In this document: piece after piece, positions 1 through 13,400 of the stretch
How the letters are laid out: every line of letters begins with the position of its first letter
Numbering within the stretch: position 1 is the first letter of the stretch
From: DASZHJ01 sp963735465
GTDB taxonomy: Bacteria > Pseudomonadota > Alphaproteobacteria > ATCC43930 > CGMCC-115725
Direction of reading: 5' to 3'
Assembly: GCA_963735465.1 (NCBI GenBank)
Contig: CAVTLA010000001.1
Location: 124,001-188,000, forward strand
Length of the DNA: 64,000 nt
Notes under the pieces: model-generated
Databases searched by the model: none
What the model was told of the DNA's origin: nothing
The model's input: the letters and a program-made list of their open reading frames with translations, nothing else
Made by a program: the position numbers and the translations under genes

Positions 1-15
1 CGTCTTCGCGCACAC

Positions 16-123
16 TTACCAGTCGTGCCACACCGAGCCCTTTCCCTGAACATCCGCCGCCGCCGGCGATAAATCGCCGATCACCGCGGCTTTCTTGACG
101 CCTTCGCCGCTGCAGGCGAGCAT
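16..123 (-). CDS. possible 35-residue hypothetical peptide
   Basis: An ATG frame on the minus strand with a GGAGG sequence 10 bases upstream, ending in TAA close to the window edge. The peptide begins MLACSGEG and ends SVWHDW. I recognise no family, and the frame could be chance in GC-rich DNA. It diverges from the DUF2007 gene to its right. The only support is the ribosome binding site and the start codon. Confidence 0.2.
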   Translation of the reverse strand: MLACSGEGVKKAAVIGDLSPAAADVQGKGSVWHDW

Positions 124-192
124 AGTTCGCCCGCCTCCGGGGTCAAGCCTCGGTGGCCCGCGACGTTCCGCCGCTCATGAGGTCTTGCTCGA

Positions 193-405
193 ATGAAGGA
201 GCTGCTGCGCACCAACGATCAAGTCCGCCTCTCCTTCGTGGAGGCGATTCTGGCGGCGGCGGGCATCGAGACCGTGGTGCTGGACCAGCACACCAGCGTG
301 ATCGAGGGCAGCATCGGCGCCATCCAGCGCCGGATCATGGTGGCGAACCGCGACCACGCCCGCGCCCGGACGATGCTGGCGGACGCCGGCGTGGAGCTGG
401 CGTGA
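193..405 (+). CDS. DUF2007 domain-containing protein
   Basis: A 70-residue cytoplasmic protein of the DUF2007 family, a ferredoxin-like small domain annotated as a putative signal-transducing protein of unknown role. The sequence shows the family's features: an N-terminal MKELLRTND strand, the VLDQHTSVIEGSIGAI segment and the closing motif with ANRDHARARTMLADAG. A full-length family member is about this size, so the gene is complete. Its TGA stop overlaps the GTG start of the downstream tRNA methyltransferase (GTGA), so the two are probably translationally coupled. The pairing is common in alphaproteobacteria, often beside a polyprenyl synthetase gene. That gene is not visible here. Confidence 0.85.
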   Translation: MKELLRTNDQVRLSFVEAILAAAGIETVVLDQHTSVIEGSIGAIQRRIMVANRDHARARTMLADAGVELA

Positions 406-1151
406 GCGAGCCGGCGGCCGACATCAGCGAGGGCACGCTCCTCGGCGGCCGCGTGCGCCTGAAGCAGCCGGTGGAGGGCTATCGCGTCGCGATCGACCCC
501 GTCTTCCTGGCGGCGGCGGTGCCGGCGGCAGGGAGCGAGCGCGTGATCGACGTCGGCACCGGCGTCGGCGCGGCGGCGCTCTGCCTCGCCGCGCGCCTGC
601 CCGACGTCCGCGTGACCGGCATCGAGCGCGAGCGCGACCTCGTGCGCCTCGCCACCGACAACGTCGCCCTCAACGACAGGGCGACCCGCGTCCTCATGAT
701 GGCGGGCGACTTGCTGACCCCGCCGCCGCGCCTGGAGCCCGGCACCTTCGACCACGCCATGGCGAATCCGCCCTATCTCGCCTCCGGCACCGCGACACCG
801 CCCGCCGACGCCGGCCGCGCCGCCGCCCACGTCGAGAGCGAGGCGGATCTCGCGGCCTGGCTCCGCTTCGCCCTCATGATGCTGCGCTCGAAGGGAAGCC
901 TCACCCTCATCCACCGCGCCGACCGCCTCGACGCGCTCCTCGCGGGGCTCGCGGGCAGGGCCGGCGAGATCGTGGTCTTTCCGCTCTGGCCCGGCGCGGG
1001 AAAGCCCGCGAAACGCATCCTGCTCCGCGCCCGCAAGGGCGTCGCGACGCCGCTGCGTCTCGCGCCGGGCCTCGTGCTGCACGAGGCGGACGGGCGATAT
1101 ACGGCGGCGGCGGAGAAAGTGCTGCGGGAAGGGGCGGGGCTGGAGATATAG
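402..1151 (+). CDS. trmN6: tRNA1(Val) N6-adenosine methyltransferase TrmN6-like
   Basis: A 249-residue class I SAM-dependent methyltransferase predicted to methylate N6 of an adenosine next to the tRNA anticodon. The SAM-binding motif I DVGTGVGAAAL starts at about residue 50. The catalytic NPPY motif typical of N6-adenine methylases starts at Asn122. The opening GTLLGGRVRLKQP and GYRVAIDPVFLAAA segments match the TrmN6/YfiC N terminus. I chose the GTG at 402 because it overlaps the stop of the DUF2007 gene and gives the normal family length; the same frame is open further upstream but overlaps that gene. Exact substrate specificity is inferred from the family. No frameshift is seen here. Confidence 0.85.
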   Translation: MSEPAADISEGTLLGGRVRLKQPVEGYRVAIDPVFLAAAVPAAGSERVIDVGTGVGAAALCLAARLPDVRVTGIERERDLVRLATDNVALNDRATRVLMMAGDLLTPPPRLEPGTFDHAMANPPYLASGTATPPADAGRAAAHVESEADLAAWLRFALMMLRSKGSLTLIHRADRLDALLAGLAGRAGEIVVFPLWPGAGKPAKRILLRARKGVATPLRLAPGLVLHEADGRYTAAAEKVLREGAGLEI

Positions 1152-1194
1152 CCCGCGCTTTGCCCTCGCCGCGCTCTTTCCCTATGCTCCGCCC

Positions 1195-2050
1195 ATGGCC
1201 TTCGAGGATCTGAAAATCTGGCTGCAGGAGCGGCTCGGCGGGACGCCGGCGCCGGTCGTGGCGGTGCTGCGGCTGGAGGGCGTGATCGGCGGGCGCGGCC
1301 AGCGCGGGATCACGCTGGCGAAGCTCGCCGGCACCATCGAGCGCGCGTTCAAGCTGCGCGGGTTGAAGGCGGTGGCGCTGGCGGTGAATTCGCCGGGCGG
1401 CGCGCCGGTGCAGTCGGCGCTGCTCTACCAGCGCATCCGCCAGCTCGCGGCGGAAAAGAAAGTGCCGGTCTTCGCCTTCGCCGAGGACGTGGCGGCGTCC
1501 GGCGGCTACTGGCTGCTGCTGGCGGGCGACGAGATCTATGCGGACGCCGCCTCCATCGTGGGCTCGATCGGCGTGGTGAGCTCGGGCTTCGGCTTCGGCG
1601 AGGTGCTGAAGCGCTTCGGCATCGAGCGGCGCCTGCACACCGCGGGCCGCGACAAGTCGCTCCTCGATCCCTTCCTCTCCGAGGACCCGCGCGAGGTCGG
1701 CCGCCTGGAGCGGCTGCAGCGCGACTTGCACGAGACCTTCAAGGGCCTGGTGACGGAGCGCCGCGGCGCCAAGCTCGCCGCGGACGTGCCGGAAGCTCTT
1801 CGAGGGCGAGGTGTTCAGCGGCCGGCGCGCAGTGGAGATCGGCCTCGTCGACGGGCTGGGCGAGCTCCGCGCGGTCATGCGCGAGCGCTTCGGCGAGACG
1901 GTGCGCCTGCGCAAGGTCGAGGGTCCGAAGGGCTGGCGCTGGCGGCGCCTTCCGGGGTTCGCGTCGGCGCGGCCGGGGATCGCCGATCTCGGCGAGGAGC
2001 TCTGGTCCGCGATCGAGGAGCGGCTCACCTGGAACCGCTTCGGGCTCTGA
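1195..2050 (+). CDS. S49 family peptidase (SppA-like), one frameshift
   Basis: A compact S49 protease related to signal peptide peptidase SppA, about 284 residues after correction. It would act on membrane-associated peptides. The conserved core is visible: AVNSPGGAPVQSALLY for substrate binding, DVAASGGYWLLLAGDEI carrying the nucleophile serine, and ASIVGSIGVVSSGFGF. The frame breaks near 1792, where one extra base in CCGGAAGCTC separates ...LAADVP from LFEGEVFSGRRAVEIGLVDG. The downstream part continues in the +1 frame to 2050. Removing one base restores the normal family C terminus, so I regard the shift as a likely sequence error and not decay. It is co-oriented with its neighbours between the methyltransferase and glyQ. 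Confidence 0.8.
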
Positions 2051-2094
2051 GCGCCGCCCAATCCAATTCATTCATCGAAGGGGGAGAGCAGCCC

Positions 2095-2367
2095 ATGCAG
2101 TTCATGGTGATCGAGCGGTTCAAGAACCGGGACGCCCGCGCGGTCTATCGCCGCTTCCGCGACCAGGGCCGCGGCGCGCCTGACGGGCTCACCTACGTCA
2201 GCAGCTGGATCGAGGCGAATTTCGACCGCTGCTTCCAGGTCATGGAATGCGACGACGTCCGCCTGCTGCAGGAGTGGGTGGCGTTCTGGGGCGACCTCGT
2301 CGAGTTCGAGATCGTCCCCGTGACGACCTCGGCGGAGGTGCGGGAGAGCATCGAGAAGCTGTTGTAG
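2095..2367 (+). CDS. DUF3303-like protein
   Basis: A 90-residue soluble protein starting MQFMVIERFKNRDA, preceded by a GGGGGAGAG ribosome binding site. The FMVIE..F opening, the central WIEANFDRCFQVMECDD segment and the closing EFEIVPV strand fit the DUF3303 family of ferredoxin-fold proteins of unknown function. It follows the S49 peptidase by 44 bases and is probably in the same transcript. The peptidase's original reading frame runs straight into this gene once its frameshift is crossed, so an automated caller could wrongly fuse the two. Family assignment is by recognised pattern only. Confidence 0.65.
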   Translation: MQFMVIERFKNRDARAVYRRFRDQGRGAPDGLTYVSSWIEANFDRCFQVMECDDVRLLQEWVAFWGDLVEFEIVPVTTSAEVRESIEKLL

Positions 2368-2380
2368 AGGGCTGGAAGGG

Positions 2381-2421
2381 CATCGTGCGTCCTTCGACGC
2401 CGTCGCTGCTCAGGATGAGGC
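2381..2421. repeat. half copy of the CGTCCTTCGA intergenic palindrome
   Basis: A partial left arm of the repeat family seen complete at 8551, 20136, 26321, 33201 and 44268. It has TGCGTCCTTCGACGC followed by CTCAGGATGAGGC. The right arm is missing. It lies just after the stop of the DUF3303-like gene. Confidence 0.6.
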
Positions 2422-2515
2422 TTTCTTGGTGCTCAATCGAGCGAGCCGGTGCGTGCGAGTCGCACGCTGGCACTCCACGCTTGACCCGCTGAGTCCCTCC
2501 CTCTTAAACCGGGGG

Positions 2516-2764
2516 ATGCTCGGTTTCAGCCTGTCGAAGCTCGTCGTCCTCGCGGTCATCGTCTGCGGTGTCTGGTATCTCTTCCGGATGCTGGCGGGGC
2601 CGCCGCCGCAGAAGAAGAGCGCGCCGCCGCCGCGGCCGCAGGAATCGCCCCGGCGCGCCAAGGCGATCGAGGCCGAGGACATGGTCCGCTGCGCCACCTG
2701 CGGCACCTATGTCACGGCCAGCGCACGCTCCTGCGGCCGGGCGGACTGCCCCTACGGGCCCTGA
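2516..2764 (+). CDS. PP0621-like membrane-anchored zinc-ribbon protein
   Basis: An 82-residue protein with one N-terminal transmembrane helix (SKLVVLAVIVCGVWYLF, residues about 6-22), a proline- and lysine-rich linker, and a C-terminal cysteine cluster (MVRCATCGTYVTASARSCGRADCPY) with four cysteines placed to bind zinc. This arrangement resembles the PP0621 family of uncharacterised small proteins. I chose ATG 2516, preceded by GGGGG, because the upstream part of the same frame has no membrane signal. It lies directly upstream of glyQ. The function is unknown. Confidence 0.6.
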   Translation: MLGFSLSKLVVLAVIVCGVWYLFRMLAGPPPQKKSAPPPRPQESPRRAKAIEAEDMVRCATCGTYVTASARSCGRADCPYGP

Positions 2765-2845
2765 ACCCCCCGGCGCCTTGACCCTCTCTCCCCTCGCCAG
2801 TATGGTGCGCCGCACTCGTCGGCACCCCTCATTCCGGACAACTCG

Positions 2846-3738
2846 ATGGCGGCAAGCGCCCTTTCCGGGACCAGCTTTCAGGCCCTGATCCTGCGTCTGC
2901 AGGAGTATTGGGCGCGCCAGGGCTGCGTGATCCTGCAGCCCTACGACGTCGAGGTCGGCGCCGGCACCCTGCATCCCGCGACGACGCTCCGCGCGCTCGG
3001 CCCCAAGCCCTGGCGCGCGGCCTATGTGCAGCCCTCACGCCGCCCCAGCGACGGCCGCTACGGCGAGAATCCGAACCGGCTGCAGCACTATTATCAATTC
3101 CAGGTGATCCTGAAGCCGGCGCCGGCCAACAGCCAGGATCTCTATCTCCAGAGCCTGGCGGCCCTCGGCATCGACTTCGCCAACCACGACATCCGCTTCG
3201 TCGAGGACGACTGGGAGAATCCCGACCATCGGCGCCTGGGGCCTCGGCTGGGAGGTCTGGCTCGACGGCATGGAGGTGTCGCAGTACACCTACTTCCAGC
3301 AGGTCGGCGGCATCGAGTGCGATCCCGTCTCCACCGAGCTCACCTACGGGCTCGAGCGCCTGATCATGTATGTGCAGGGCGTCGAGAACGTCTACGACCT
3401 CGACTTCAACGGCGCCGCTCCGCCCAACCGCATCACCTACGGCGACGTCTTCAAGCGCGCGGAGCGCGAATTCTCCGCGCTACAACTTCGAGGCCGCCGA
3501 CACGGAGATGCTGTTCCGCCACTTCACCGACGCGGAGAAGGAGTGCGAGGCGCTTCTCGCCCGCAACCTGCCGCTTCCCGCCTACGACCAGTGCATCAAG
3601 GCGAGCCACCGGTTCAATCTGCTGGACGCCCGCGGCGTCATCTCCGTCACCGAGCGGCAGGCCTACATCGGCCGCGTGCGCACCCTGGCGAAAGCCTGCT
3701 GCGAGGGCTGGCTCGCCGGCGAGCTGAGCGCGGGCTGA
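2846..3738 (+). CDS. glyQ: glycyl-tRNA synthetase alpha subunit, two frameshifts
   Basis: The catalytic alpha subunit of the tetrameric bacterial glycyl-tRNA synthetase, which activates glycine with ATP and charges tRNA-Gly. The N-terminal third is intact and diagnostic (LQEYWARQGCVILQPYDVEV, RPSDGRYGENPNRLQHYYQF). Two single-base insertions break the frame. An extra G near 3224 splits WENP from TIGAWGLGWEVWLDGMEV. An extra base near 3478 splits REFS from RYNFEAADTEMLF. Removing both gives about 297 residues, the normal length. Essential function and otherwise perfect conservation argue for sequence error. glyS follows four bases after the stop, the usual glyQS operon. Confidence 0.9.
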
Positions 3739-3742
3739 GCCA

Positions 3743-5823
3743 ATGCCCGAGCTGCTGCTCGAGCTCTTCACCGAAGAGATCCCGGCGCGCATGCAGGTGC
3801 GGGCGGCGGAGGATCTGGCGCGGCTTGCCGGCGAGAAGCTTGAAGGCCGCGGGCCTCGTGCCGTCGAAGATCGAGAGCTACGTGACGCCACGCCGCCTCG
3901 TGCTGGTGGCGGAGGGCGTGCCGGCGGCCCAGGCGGATGTCAGCGAGGAGCGCCGCGGTCCCCGCGTCGGCGCGCCGCCCCAGGCGGTGGAGGGATTTCT
4001 CAAGTCCGCGGGCATCGCGTCTCTCAATGAGTGCGAAGAGCGCGACACCGGCAAGGGCGTCTTCTATTTCGCCATCATCAAGCGCGCCGGCAAGCCCACG
4101 GCGGAGGTGCTGCCGGAGCTGCTGCGCGCGGCGATGCTCGATCTCCCCTGGCCGAAATCGATGCGCTTTCCCGCCGCGAGCTTCCGCTGGGTGCGGCCGC
4201 TGGTGAGCGTGATCTGCCTCTTCGACGGCAAGGTTTTGCCGCTGCCGCTCGACGGCGTGCCGACCGGCGACACCACGCGCGGCCATCGCTTCCTCTCCAA
4301 GGAGCCGTTCGCGGTCCGGGATTTCGCCGATTACCGGAAGAAGCTGCGCGACGCGCGGGTGATGCTGCGGAGCGAGGACCGGCGCCAGGCGATCACGCTG
4401 GCGCTCTACGAGAAGGCCGCCGAGGCCCGGCTCACGGTGAAGGACGATCCCGGCCTGCTCGACGAGGTGAGCGGCCTCGTCGAATGGCCCGTCGTGCTCA
4501 TGGGCGCCATCGATCCCCGGTTCATGCCCCTGCCGCCGGAGGTGCTGACCACCTCCATGCGCGCGCACCAGAAATATTTCGCCTGCCTCGACGCGTCAGG
4601 CAAGCTGGCGCCGCGGTTTCTCGTCGTCGCCAACATGGCGGCGGCGGACGGCGGCAAGACCATCGTCGCCGGCAACGAGCGCGTGCTGCGCGCGCGGCTC
4701 TCCGACGCCGAGTTCTTCTGGGAGCAGGACCGCAAGGTGCCGCTGTCGTCGCGAGTGCCGAAGCTGAAGGAGCGACGTCTTCTACGCGAAGCTCGGCACC
4801 ATGGAGGACAAGGTGACGCGCCTCGAGGCGCTCGCCGTCGAGCTCGCGCGCTACGTGCCCGGCGATCACGCCGAGGCGGTGCGCAGGCCGCCTTCCTCGC
4901 CAAGGCCGATCTCTCCACCGGCATGGTCGGCGAATTCCCGGAGCTGCAGGGCGTGATGGGCCGCTACTACGCGCTCCACGACGGCGAGGAGCGCGGCGGT
5001 CGCCGACGCCATCGCCGAGCATTACTCGCCCCTCGGCCCGAACGACAGCTGCCCGACGGCGCCGGTCAGCGTCGCGCGTGGCGCTCGCGGACAAGATCGA
5101 CACGCCTGGTCGGATTTCTTCGCCATCGACGAGAAGCCGACCGGGCTCCAAGGATCCCTTCGCGCTGCGCCGCGCCGCGCTCGGCGTCATCCGGCTCATC
5201 CTCGAGAACAAGCTGCGCCTGCCGCTCGCCGCCGCCTTCGGACGCGCCTTCGCGCTCTGGCAGCGGGCAGAGGACCGGCGGTCTCAGTAGATCCCACGGG
5301 GGATCTCCTCGCGTTCTTCGCCGACCGCCTGAAGGTCCATCTGCGCGAGAAGGGCGTGCGTCACGATTTGATCACGGCGGTATTCACCCTTGGGGGTGAG
5401 GATGACCTGGTACGACTCCTTGCGCGCGTCGACGCGCTTCATAAATTCCTCGCCAGCGAGGACGGCGCCAACCTGCTCGTAGCCTATCGGCGCGCCTCCA
5501 ACATCGTGCGGATCGAGGAAAAGAAGGACGGCGTCGCCTATGAGGGCCCTGTTAACCAATCCCTCCTCCAAATGGTGGAGGAGACGGCGCTGGCGGAGCG
5601 CCTCGCCGCCGCCTCGGACAAGGCCCGGGAGGCCTTGAAACACGAGGATTTCGACGCCGCCATGGGGGCGCTGGCCACGCTTCGCGCGCCCGTTGACGAA
5701 TTTTTTGCTCGCGTGACCGTTAATACTGACAATAAGGAGCTGAGGGTGAACCGCCTCCGGCTCCTCTCGGGGATCCGGGCCACTCTGAATGGCGTGGCCG
5801 ACTTCTCTCAGATCGAAGGGTAG
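3743..5823 (+). CDS. glyS: glycyl-tRNA synthetase beta subunit, about nine frameshifts
   Basis: The beta subunit of glycyl-tRNA synthetase, which binds tRNA-Gly and completes the enzyme with GlyQ. It starts MPELLLELFTEEIPARM, the family signature, and ends near 5823, giving roughly 690 residues. The frame is broken near 3841, 4775, 4885, 4991, 5077, 5105, 5114, 5143 and 5288. Most breaks are one extra base. Those near 4885 and 5288 read as one missing or two extra. Between breaks, conserved segments such as LTTSMRAHQKYFACLD, STGMVGEFPELQG, HYSPLGPNDSCPTAPVSV and GSKDPFALRRAALG follow each other in the correct order. Three insertions within 40 bases at 5105-5143 restore the same frame. No nonsense substitution is seen between the shifts, so this is not ordinary pseudogene decay. 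Confidence 0.9.
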
Positions 5824-5830
5824 ACGAGCG

Positions 5831-8525
<2,695 letters not shown>

Positions 8526-8550
8526 GATAGGGTCGGGCTGGGGTAGCATG

Positions 8551-8671
8551 GTGCGTCCTTCAGACGCCCGCTTGCGGGCTCCTCAGCATGAGGCACCGTT
8601 ATCTTTCTGCCATCGCGAAAATCGCCTCATCCTGAGGAGCGACCGCGAGCGGCGCGTCTCGAAGGACGCAC
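8551..8671. repeat. intergenic palindromic repeat, full copy
   Basis: The outer ends GTGCGTCCTT and its inverse AAGGACGCAC frame two inner hairpin halves with CTCAGCATGAGGC on the left and CTCATCCTGAGGAGC on the right. It lies between the convergent ppdK and ygfZ genes, so it may also act as a transcription barrier. It belongs to the same family as the copies at 20136, 26321, 33201 and 44268. Confidence 0.85.
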
Positions 8672-8690
8672 CAGCGCTTATCAGCAACCC

Positions 8691-9590
8691 TCAGAACTTC
8701 GCCCACTCCGGCTTGACCGGCGTCACCCGCACGCCGCCCGCCATCAGCGGTGTTCCGCTGGTGGCCGACGCCTCCACCATCTCCAGCCGCAACAGCGCCA
8801 GCGCCATGTCGCCGCTGCCGCAGCGGATCTCGCCGGCGTCCTGATCGCCGAGCATCACCGGACTGCCGGGCGCCGGCAGCGGGCCTTCGACCTTCACCGG
8901 CATCAGGCGCTTCTTGATGAGCGCGCGGTACTTGGTGCGGGCGGTCAGCTCCTGGCCGACGTAGCAGCCCTTCTCCCAATCGACGCCGTTGAGCTCGTCG
9001 AATCCTGCTTCCAACAGGATCGCCTTCTCCACGGGGAGATCGCGGCTGCCGTCGGGAACGCCCAGGGAGAGGCGCAGGCGGTCGTAGGCGCTGGCATCGG
9101 CGCGGGTGAAACCCGCCGTCTCGAGGGCGGCGGTGCCCGACGAGCGCGGCAGCAGCAGCCGCGCGCCGAGAGCAGGGAGACGCGGGTCCGCATAGGCGAA
9201 GCCGTCGGCGAATGGCGCCGCCGCGCCGGCGCCGGTGGAGAGACCGAGCCGCGCGATGGCGCCTGGACCGAACGCCGCCGCGACGATGAACCGTTCCGTC
9301 GCGCCCGATATCGCCACCTTGGCGCGGAGCTTGTAGATCGTGAGCCGGCGCTGGAGATCGGCGAGGCGCGCCTGCTCGCCTTCCAGGAGCAGCGTCTCGC
9401 CCACGTCCACCAGGAAGAAATCGTGCAGGTACTTTCCCTGCGGCGTCAGGAACGCGGCATAGAGCGCGCGCGCCGGCGAGAGCTTGCGGGTGTCGTTGGA
9501 GATCAGCCCCTGCAGGAACTCCCGGCGGTCGTCGCCGGCGATCTCCAGCACGCCGCGCGCTTCCAGGATCGTATAGGCGTCGTCACTCAT
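8691..9590 (-). CDS. ygfZ: YgfZ/GcvT-family folate-binding protein
   Basis: A 299-residue tetrahydrofolate-binding protein of the YgfZ family, involved in maintaining or repairing Fe-S clusters of certain enzymes. The diagnostic K-G-C-Y-x-G-Q-E motif is present (WEKGCYVGQELTARTKYR), as is the N-terminal GLISNDTRKLSPARALYAAF segment. I place the start at 9590 (MSDDAYTILEARGV) because it overlaps the stop of the upstream methyltransferase gene in ATGAGTGA, which indicates translational coupling. A seven-residue longer start at 9611 is possible. No break is seen. Confidence 0.85.
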   Translation of the reverse strand: MSDDAYTILEARGVLEIAGDDRREFLQGLISNDTRKLSPARALYAAFLTPQGKYLHDFFLVDVGETLLLEGEQARLADLQRRLTIYKLRAKVAISGATERFIVAAAFGPGAIARLGLSTGAGAAAPFADGFAYADPRLPALGARLLLPRSSGTAALETAGFTRADASAYDRLRLSLGVPDGSRDLPVEKAILLEAGFDELNGVDWEKGCYVGQELTARTKYRALIKKRLMPVKVEGPLPAPGSPVMLGDQDAGEIRCGSGDMALALLRLEMVEASATSGTPLMAGGVRVTPVKPEWAKF

Positions 9591-10335
9591 CGCGAGACTT
9601 CTCCAGGACATAGCAGCGGGTCACGCTGCCGAAAACAACTGCCAGCCACTGCCGCACGGCAAGCGGCAGGCCGCCGTTGGCGACGAGATAGCCGGTATAG
9701 AGCAGCCCCATGGGAAAGCTCTCGCACACCCGCCACCCGGTCCGCTCGAAATGCCCGCGCCACCAGCGCGGGTGGAAATAACCCCACTCCGTCAGCGCGT
9801 TGCCGCGCTCGCCGTGGCGCGGCGGGACCAGCGCCTTGCGCCAGGGCGGCCGATGCGCCGGGCCGGGCGTGCCAGCCGTCGCGGCCGGCGCCGCGTCGAG
9901 CCGCCGCCAGATATATAGGAAGCCCGCGGGATAATGCGCGAGCGACGTCCAGAGCCGCCAATTGTGGGTCGGCAGCACGTGCACCGCGCGCCCTGCCGGC
10001 CGCAGCACCCGGGCGATCTCCCGCTCGAACCGCTCCAGGTCGGGAATGTGCTCCAGGGTCGAGGAGGAGAAGACGACGTCGAAGCTCCCGTCCGGAAACG
10101 GAATGTGCTCGCCGTCGTAGTCCACGATCGGAAACTGCCGCGCCTCGCGATAGCCCGAGGAGGGGAGGTCGATGGCCGTGACCCGGAGTCCCGCCGCGGT
10201 CAGGATCGCCGCCTGCTGGCCGCTGCCGCCGCCGATCTCCAGGAGATCGCCCGCAAGCCACGGCAGCCGCTCCAGGACGGTGCTCATCTCCGCCCGCCGC
10301 AAGCTGTTGATCCACTCGATTTCCGCGGGAGTCAC
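9583..10335 (-). CDS. class I SAM-dependent methyltransferase
   Basis: A 250-residue Methyltransf_11-like enzyme. SAM motif I is DLLEIGGGSGQQAAIL near residue 30, followed by the acidic VTAIDLP motif II and the FDVVFSSSTLEHIPDL segment that usually precedes the active site. The substrate cannot be read from the sequence. The C-terminal half is rich in Trp and Arg and includes a hydrophobic stretch (GLLYTGYLVANGGLPLAV). It is the first gene of a two-gene operon with ygfZ, overlapping it by eight bases. The next gene on the same strand, the RND pump at 10401, ends 65 bases upstream. Confidence 0.75.
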   Translation of the reverse strand: MTPAEIEWINSLRRAEMSTVLERLPWLAGDLLEIGGGSGQQAAILTAAGLRVTAIDLPSSGYREARQFPIVDYDGEHIPFPDGSFDVVFSSSTLEHIPDLERFEREIARVLRPAGRAVHVLPTHNWRLWTSLAHYPAGFLYIWRRLDAAPAATAGTPGPAHRPPWRKALVPPRHGERGNALTEWGYFHPRWWRGHFERTGWRVCESFPMGLLYTGYLVANGGLPLAVRQWLAVVFGSVTRCYVLEKSRDE

Positions 10336-10400
10336 CGGCGCATTCGGCTATGTTCCGGTGGGGATTGTCAACCGGAGCGGGGCGGCTGGCCTCGCATTTT

Positions 10401-13400
10401 CTACTCCGCCGCGGAACCGCGGCCCGCGGGCGTACCCGGCTTGGCCGCCGCCTGTGGTCGCCCCGGGAGGGCGCCGGCACTTCCTCTCCGGCTGCGCCCG
10501 AGCCGGCCGAGATAGAGATAGATCACGGGTGTCGTGTAGAGCGTCAGAATCTGGGACAGCAGCAGGCCGCCGACGATGGTGATGCCGAGGGGCTGACGCA
10601 GCTCCGCGCCGACGCCGGTGCCGAAGGCCAGGGGAAGCGCGCCCAGCAGGGCCGCCATTGTCGTCATCATGATCGGGCGGAAGCGGAGCAGGCAGGCCCG
10701 GTGGATCGCCTCCTCCGGAGGCAGGCCCTCGGTGCGCTCGGCGTCGAGGGCGAAGTCGATCATCATGATGGCGTTCTTCTTGACGATGCCGATCAGCAGG
10801 ATGATGCCGATCAGGCCGATGATCGAGAGGTCCTGGCCGAACAGCATCAGGGCGAGGAGCGCGCCGATGCCGGCCGAGGGCAGCGTGGACAGGATCGTGA
10901 TGGGATGGATGTAGCTCTCGTAGAGCACGCCCAGCACGATATAGACGGCGATGATCGCCGCCGCAATGAGATAGGGCTGCGACTTCAGCGATGCCTCGAA
11001 CGCCTGCGCCGCGCCCTGGAAGCTGGTGACCAGGCTGGCGGGCTTGCCGAGCTGGCGCTCGGCGGCCTGGGTCGCCGCGACGGCATCGCCGAGGGCGAAG
11101 CCGGGCGCCAGGTTGAAGGACACCGTCACCGAGGGGAACAGGCCCTGGTGGTTGATGACGATCGGCGCCACGGACTCCTCGATCGCGGTGAACATGCTCA
11201 TCGGCACCAGCTGCCCGGTGGTGGTCGAGCGCACATAGAGATGCCGGAACGCGCTCGCATCGAGCTGGAACTTGGGATCGAGCTCGAGGATGACGTGGAA
11301 CTGGTCGAGCTGCGTCAGGATCGTCCCCACCTGCCGCTGACCGAAGGCGTCGTAGAGCGTGTCGTCGATCGCCTGGGGCGTGATGCCGAGCCGCGAGGCG
11401 GTGTCGCGGTCGATCCGCAGCGTGGCCCGCGGGGCCGAGGCCTGGATGTCCGTGGTGACGTCCTGCAGCTGCGGCAGGGATTTCATCTTCTTCTCGAAAA
11501 TCGGCGCCCAGAGCGCAAGCTCGCCGCTGTCGCCGTCCTGCAGCGTGTACTGGTACTGGGTCTTGCTCGGCCGGCCGCCGACCTGGATGTCCTGGCGCAC
11601 CTGCATGAAGAGCGCGATCCCATATACCCGCTCCAGCTTCGGCTTCAGCCGGGCGATGATCTGGCCAGCCGACGCGGCGCGCTCCCGCGAGGGCTTGAGG
11701 TTGATCATCATCCGGCCCTGGCTCAGCGTCGGGTTCGGGCCGATCCAGTAGTAGACGTTGTCGACGTCGGGATCGGCCATCACCACGTGCCCCAGCTCCT
11801 GGATCCGCTCGGACATGGCGGCGAAGGAGATATCGGGCGCGGCCTCGGCGACGCCGATGATCAGGCCGGTATCCTCCTGCGGAAAGAATCCCTTCGGCGT
11901 GATCGTGTAGCAGAAGATCGTGGCGGCGACCGTCGCCAGGGTCGCCACCAGCGTGACGAACTGGTGTCGCAGCACCCAGCGCAAGCCGCGGTCGTACAGG
12001 GCGAGTGCCGCGTCGAATCCCCGCTCCGACAGCAGATAGAGGCGGCCGCGGCTCGCGACGCGCTGATGCCGCAGGAACCGCGCGCACATCATGGGCGTGA
12101 CGGTCAGCGCGATGATGCCGGACATGACCACCGCCGCGCCGACCGTCATGGCGAATTCGCGGAACAGGCGGCCGATGACGCCGCTCATGAACAGGACCGG
12201 GATGAAGACCGCGACCAGCGAGACGGTCATCGACACGATGGTGAAACCCACCTCGCGCGCGCCTTCCAGCGCGGCCTCCACCGGCGGCTTCCCCGCCTCG
12301 ATGTGGCGGACGATGTTCTCGATCATCACGATCGCATCGTCGATCACGAAGGTGACCGCGATGGTGAGGCCCATGAGCGACAGATTGTCGATGCTATAGC
12401 CCAGCAGATACATGACGCCGAAGGTCGCCATCAGCGACAGCGGGATGGTGACGCCGGGGATCACCGTCGCCCAGAAGTTCCTGAGGAAGAGGAAGATCAC
12501 CAGCACGACCAGACCGATCGTGATCAGCAGCGTGCGCTGCACGTCCGCGACGGAGGCCTGGATCGTCTGGGTGCGGTCGCCGGCAACCGTCACTTTGATG
12601 CTGGGCGGCAGCGACGCGGTGAGCGCGGGCAGGCGATCCTTGATGCGCTGGATCGTCTCGACCACGTTGAAGCCCGGCTGCTTGTGCACGTCGATGATGA
12701 TGGTGCGCTGGTCCTGCAGCCATGCCGCCTCGCGCACGTCCTCGGCGGCGTCCACCACCGTGCCCAGATCCGAGATCCGGACCGGCGCGCCGTTCTTGTA
12801 GGCGACGATCAGCTTCTTGTAGGCCTCGGCATTGAAGATCTGGTCGGTGGCGTCGAGGACGACCGCCCGGTCCGGGCCGTCGAGATTGCCCTTGGGCCCG
12901 TTCACCGTCGAGGCGCCGAGGAGGGTGCGGACGTCCTCGAGGCTGAGGCCGATCTGGGCGATCGAGTCCGGATTTATGCGGACGCGGATGGCGGGCTTCT
13001 GCTCGCCGTGAAAGTCGACGAGGCCGACGCCGGAGATCTGCGAGATCTGCCGGGCGAGAAATTCATCGGCATAGCGATCGAGCTCGGGCAGCGACTGCGT
13101 CGGCGAGGTCAGGGCCAGCGACAGGATGGTGAAGTCGGCGGGATTGACCTTGTGGTAGGTCGGCGGGTCCGGCAGGTTTTTCGGCAGGCTGCCGCCGGCG
13201 GCATTGATCGCGGTCTGCACGTCCTGGGCCGCGGCGTCGATATTGCGGCTGAGCTCGAACTGCACGGTGATGGACGTCTCGCCGAGCGAGCTCGACGAGG
13301 TCATGGACGTGACGCCGGAGATGTCGGAGAGCGATCGCTCGATCGGGGTCGCGACCGACGCCGCCATCGTCTCGGCGCTGGCGCCCGGCAGCGACGGCCT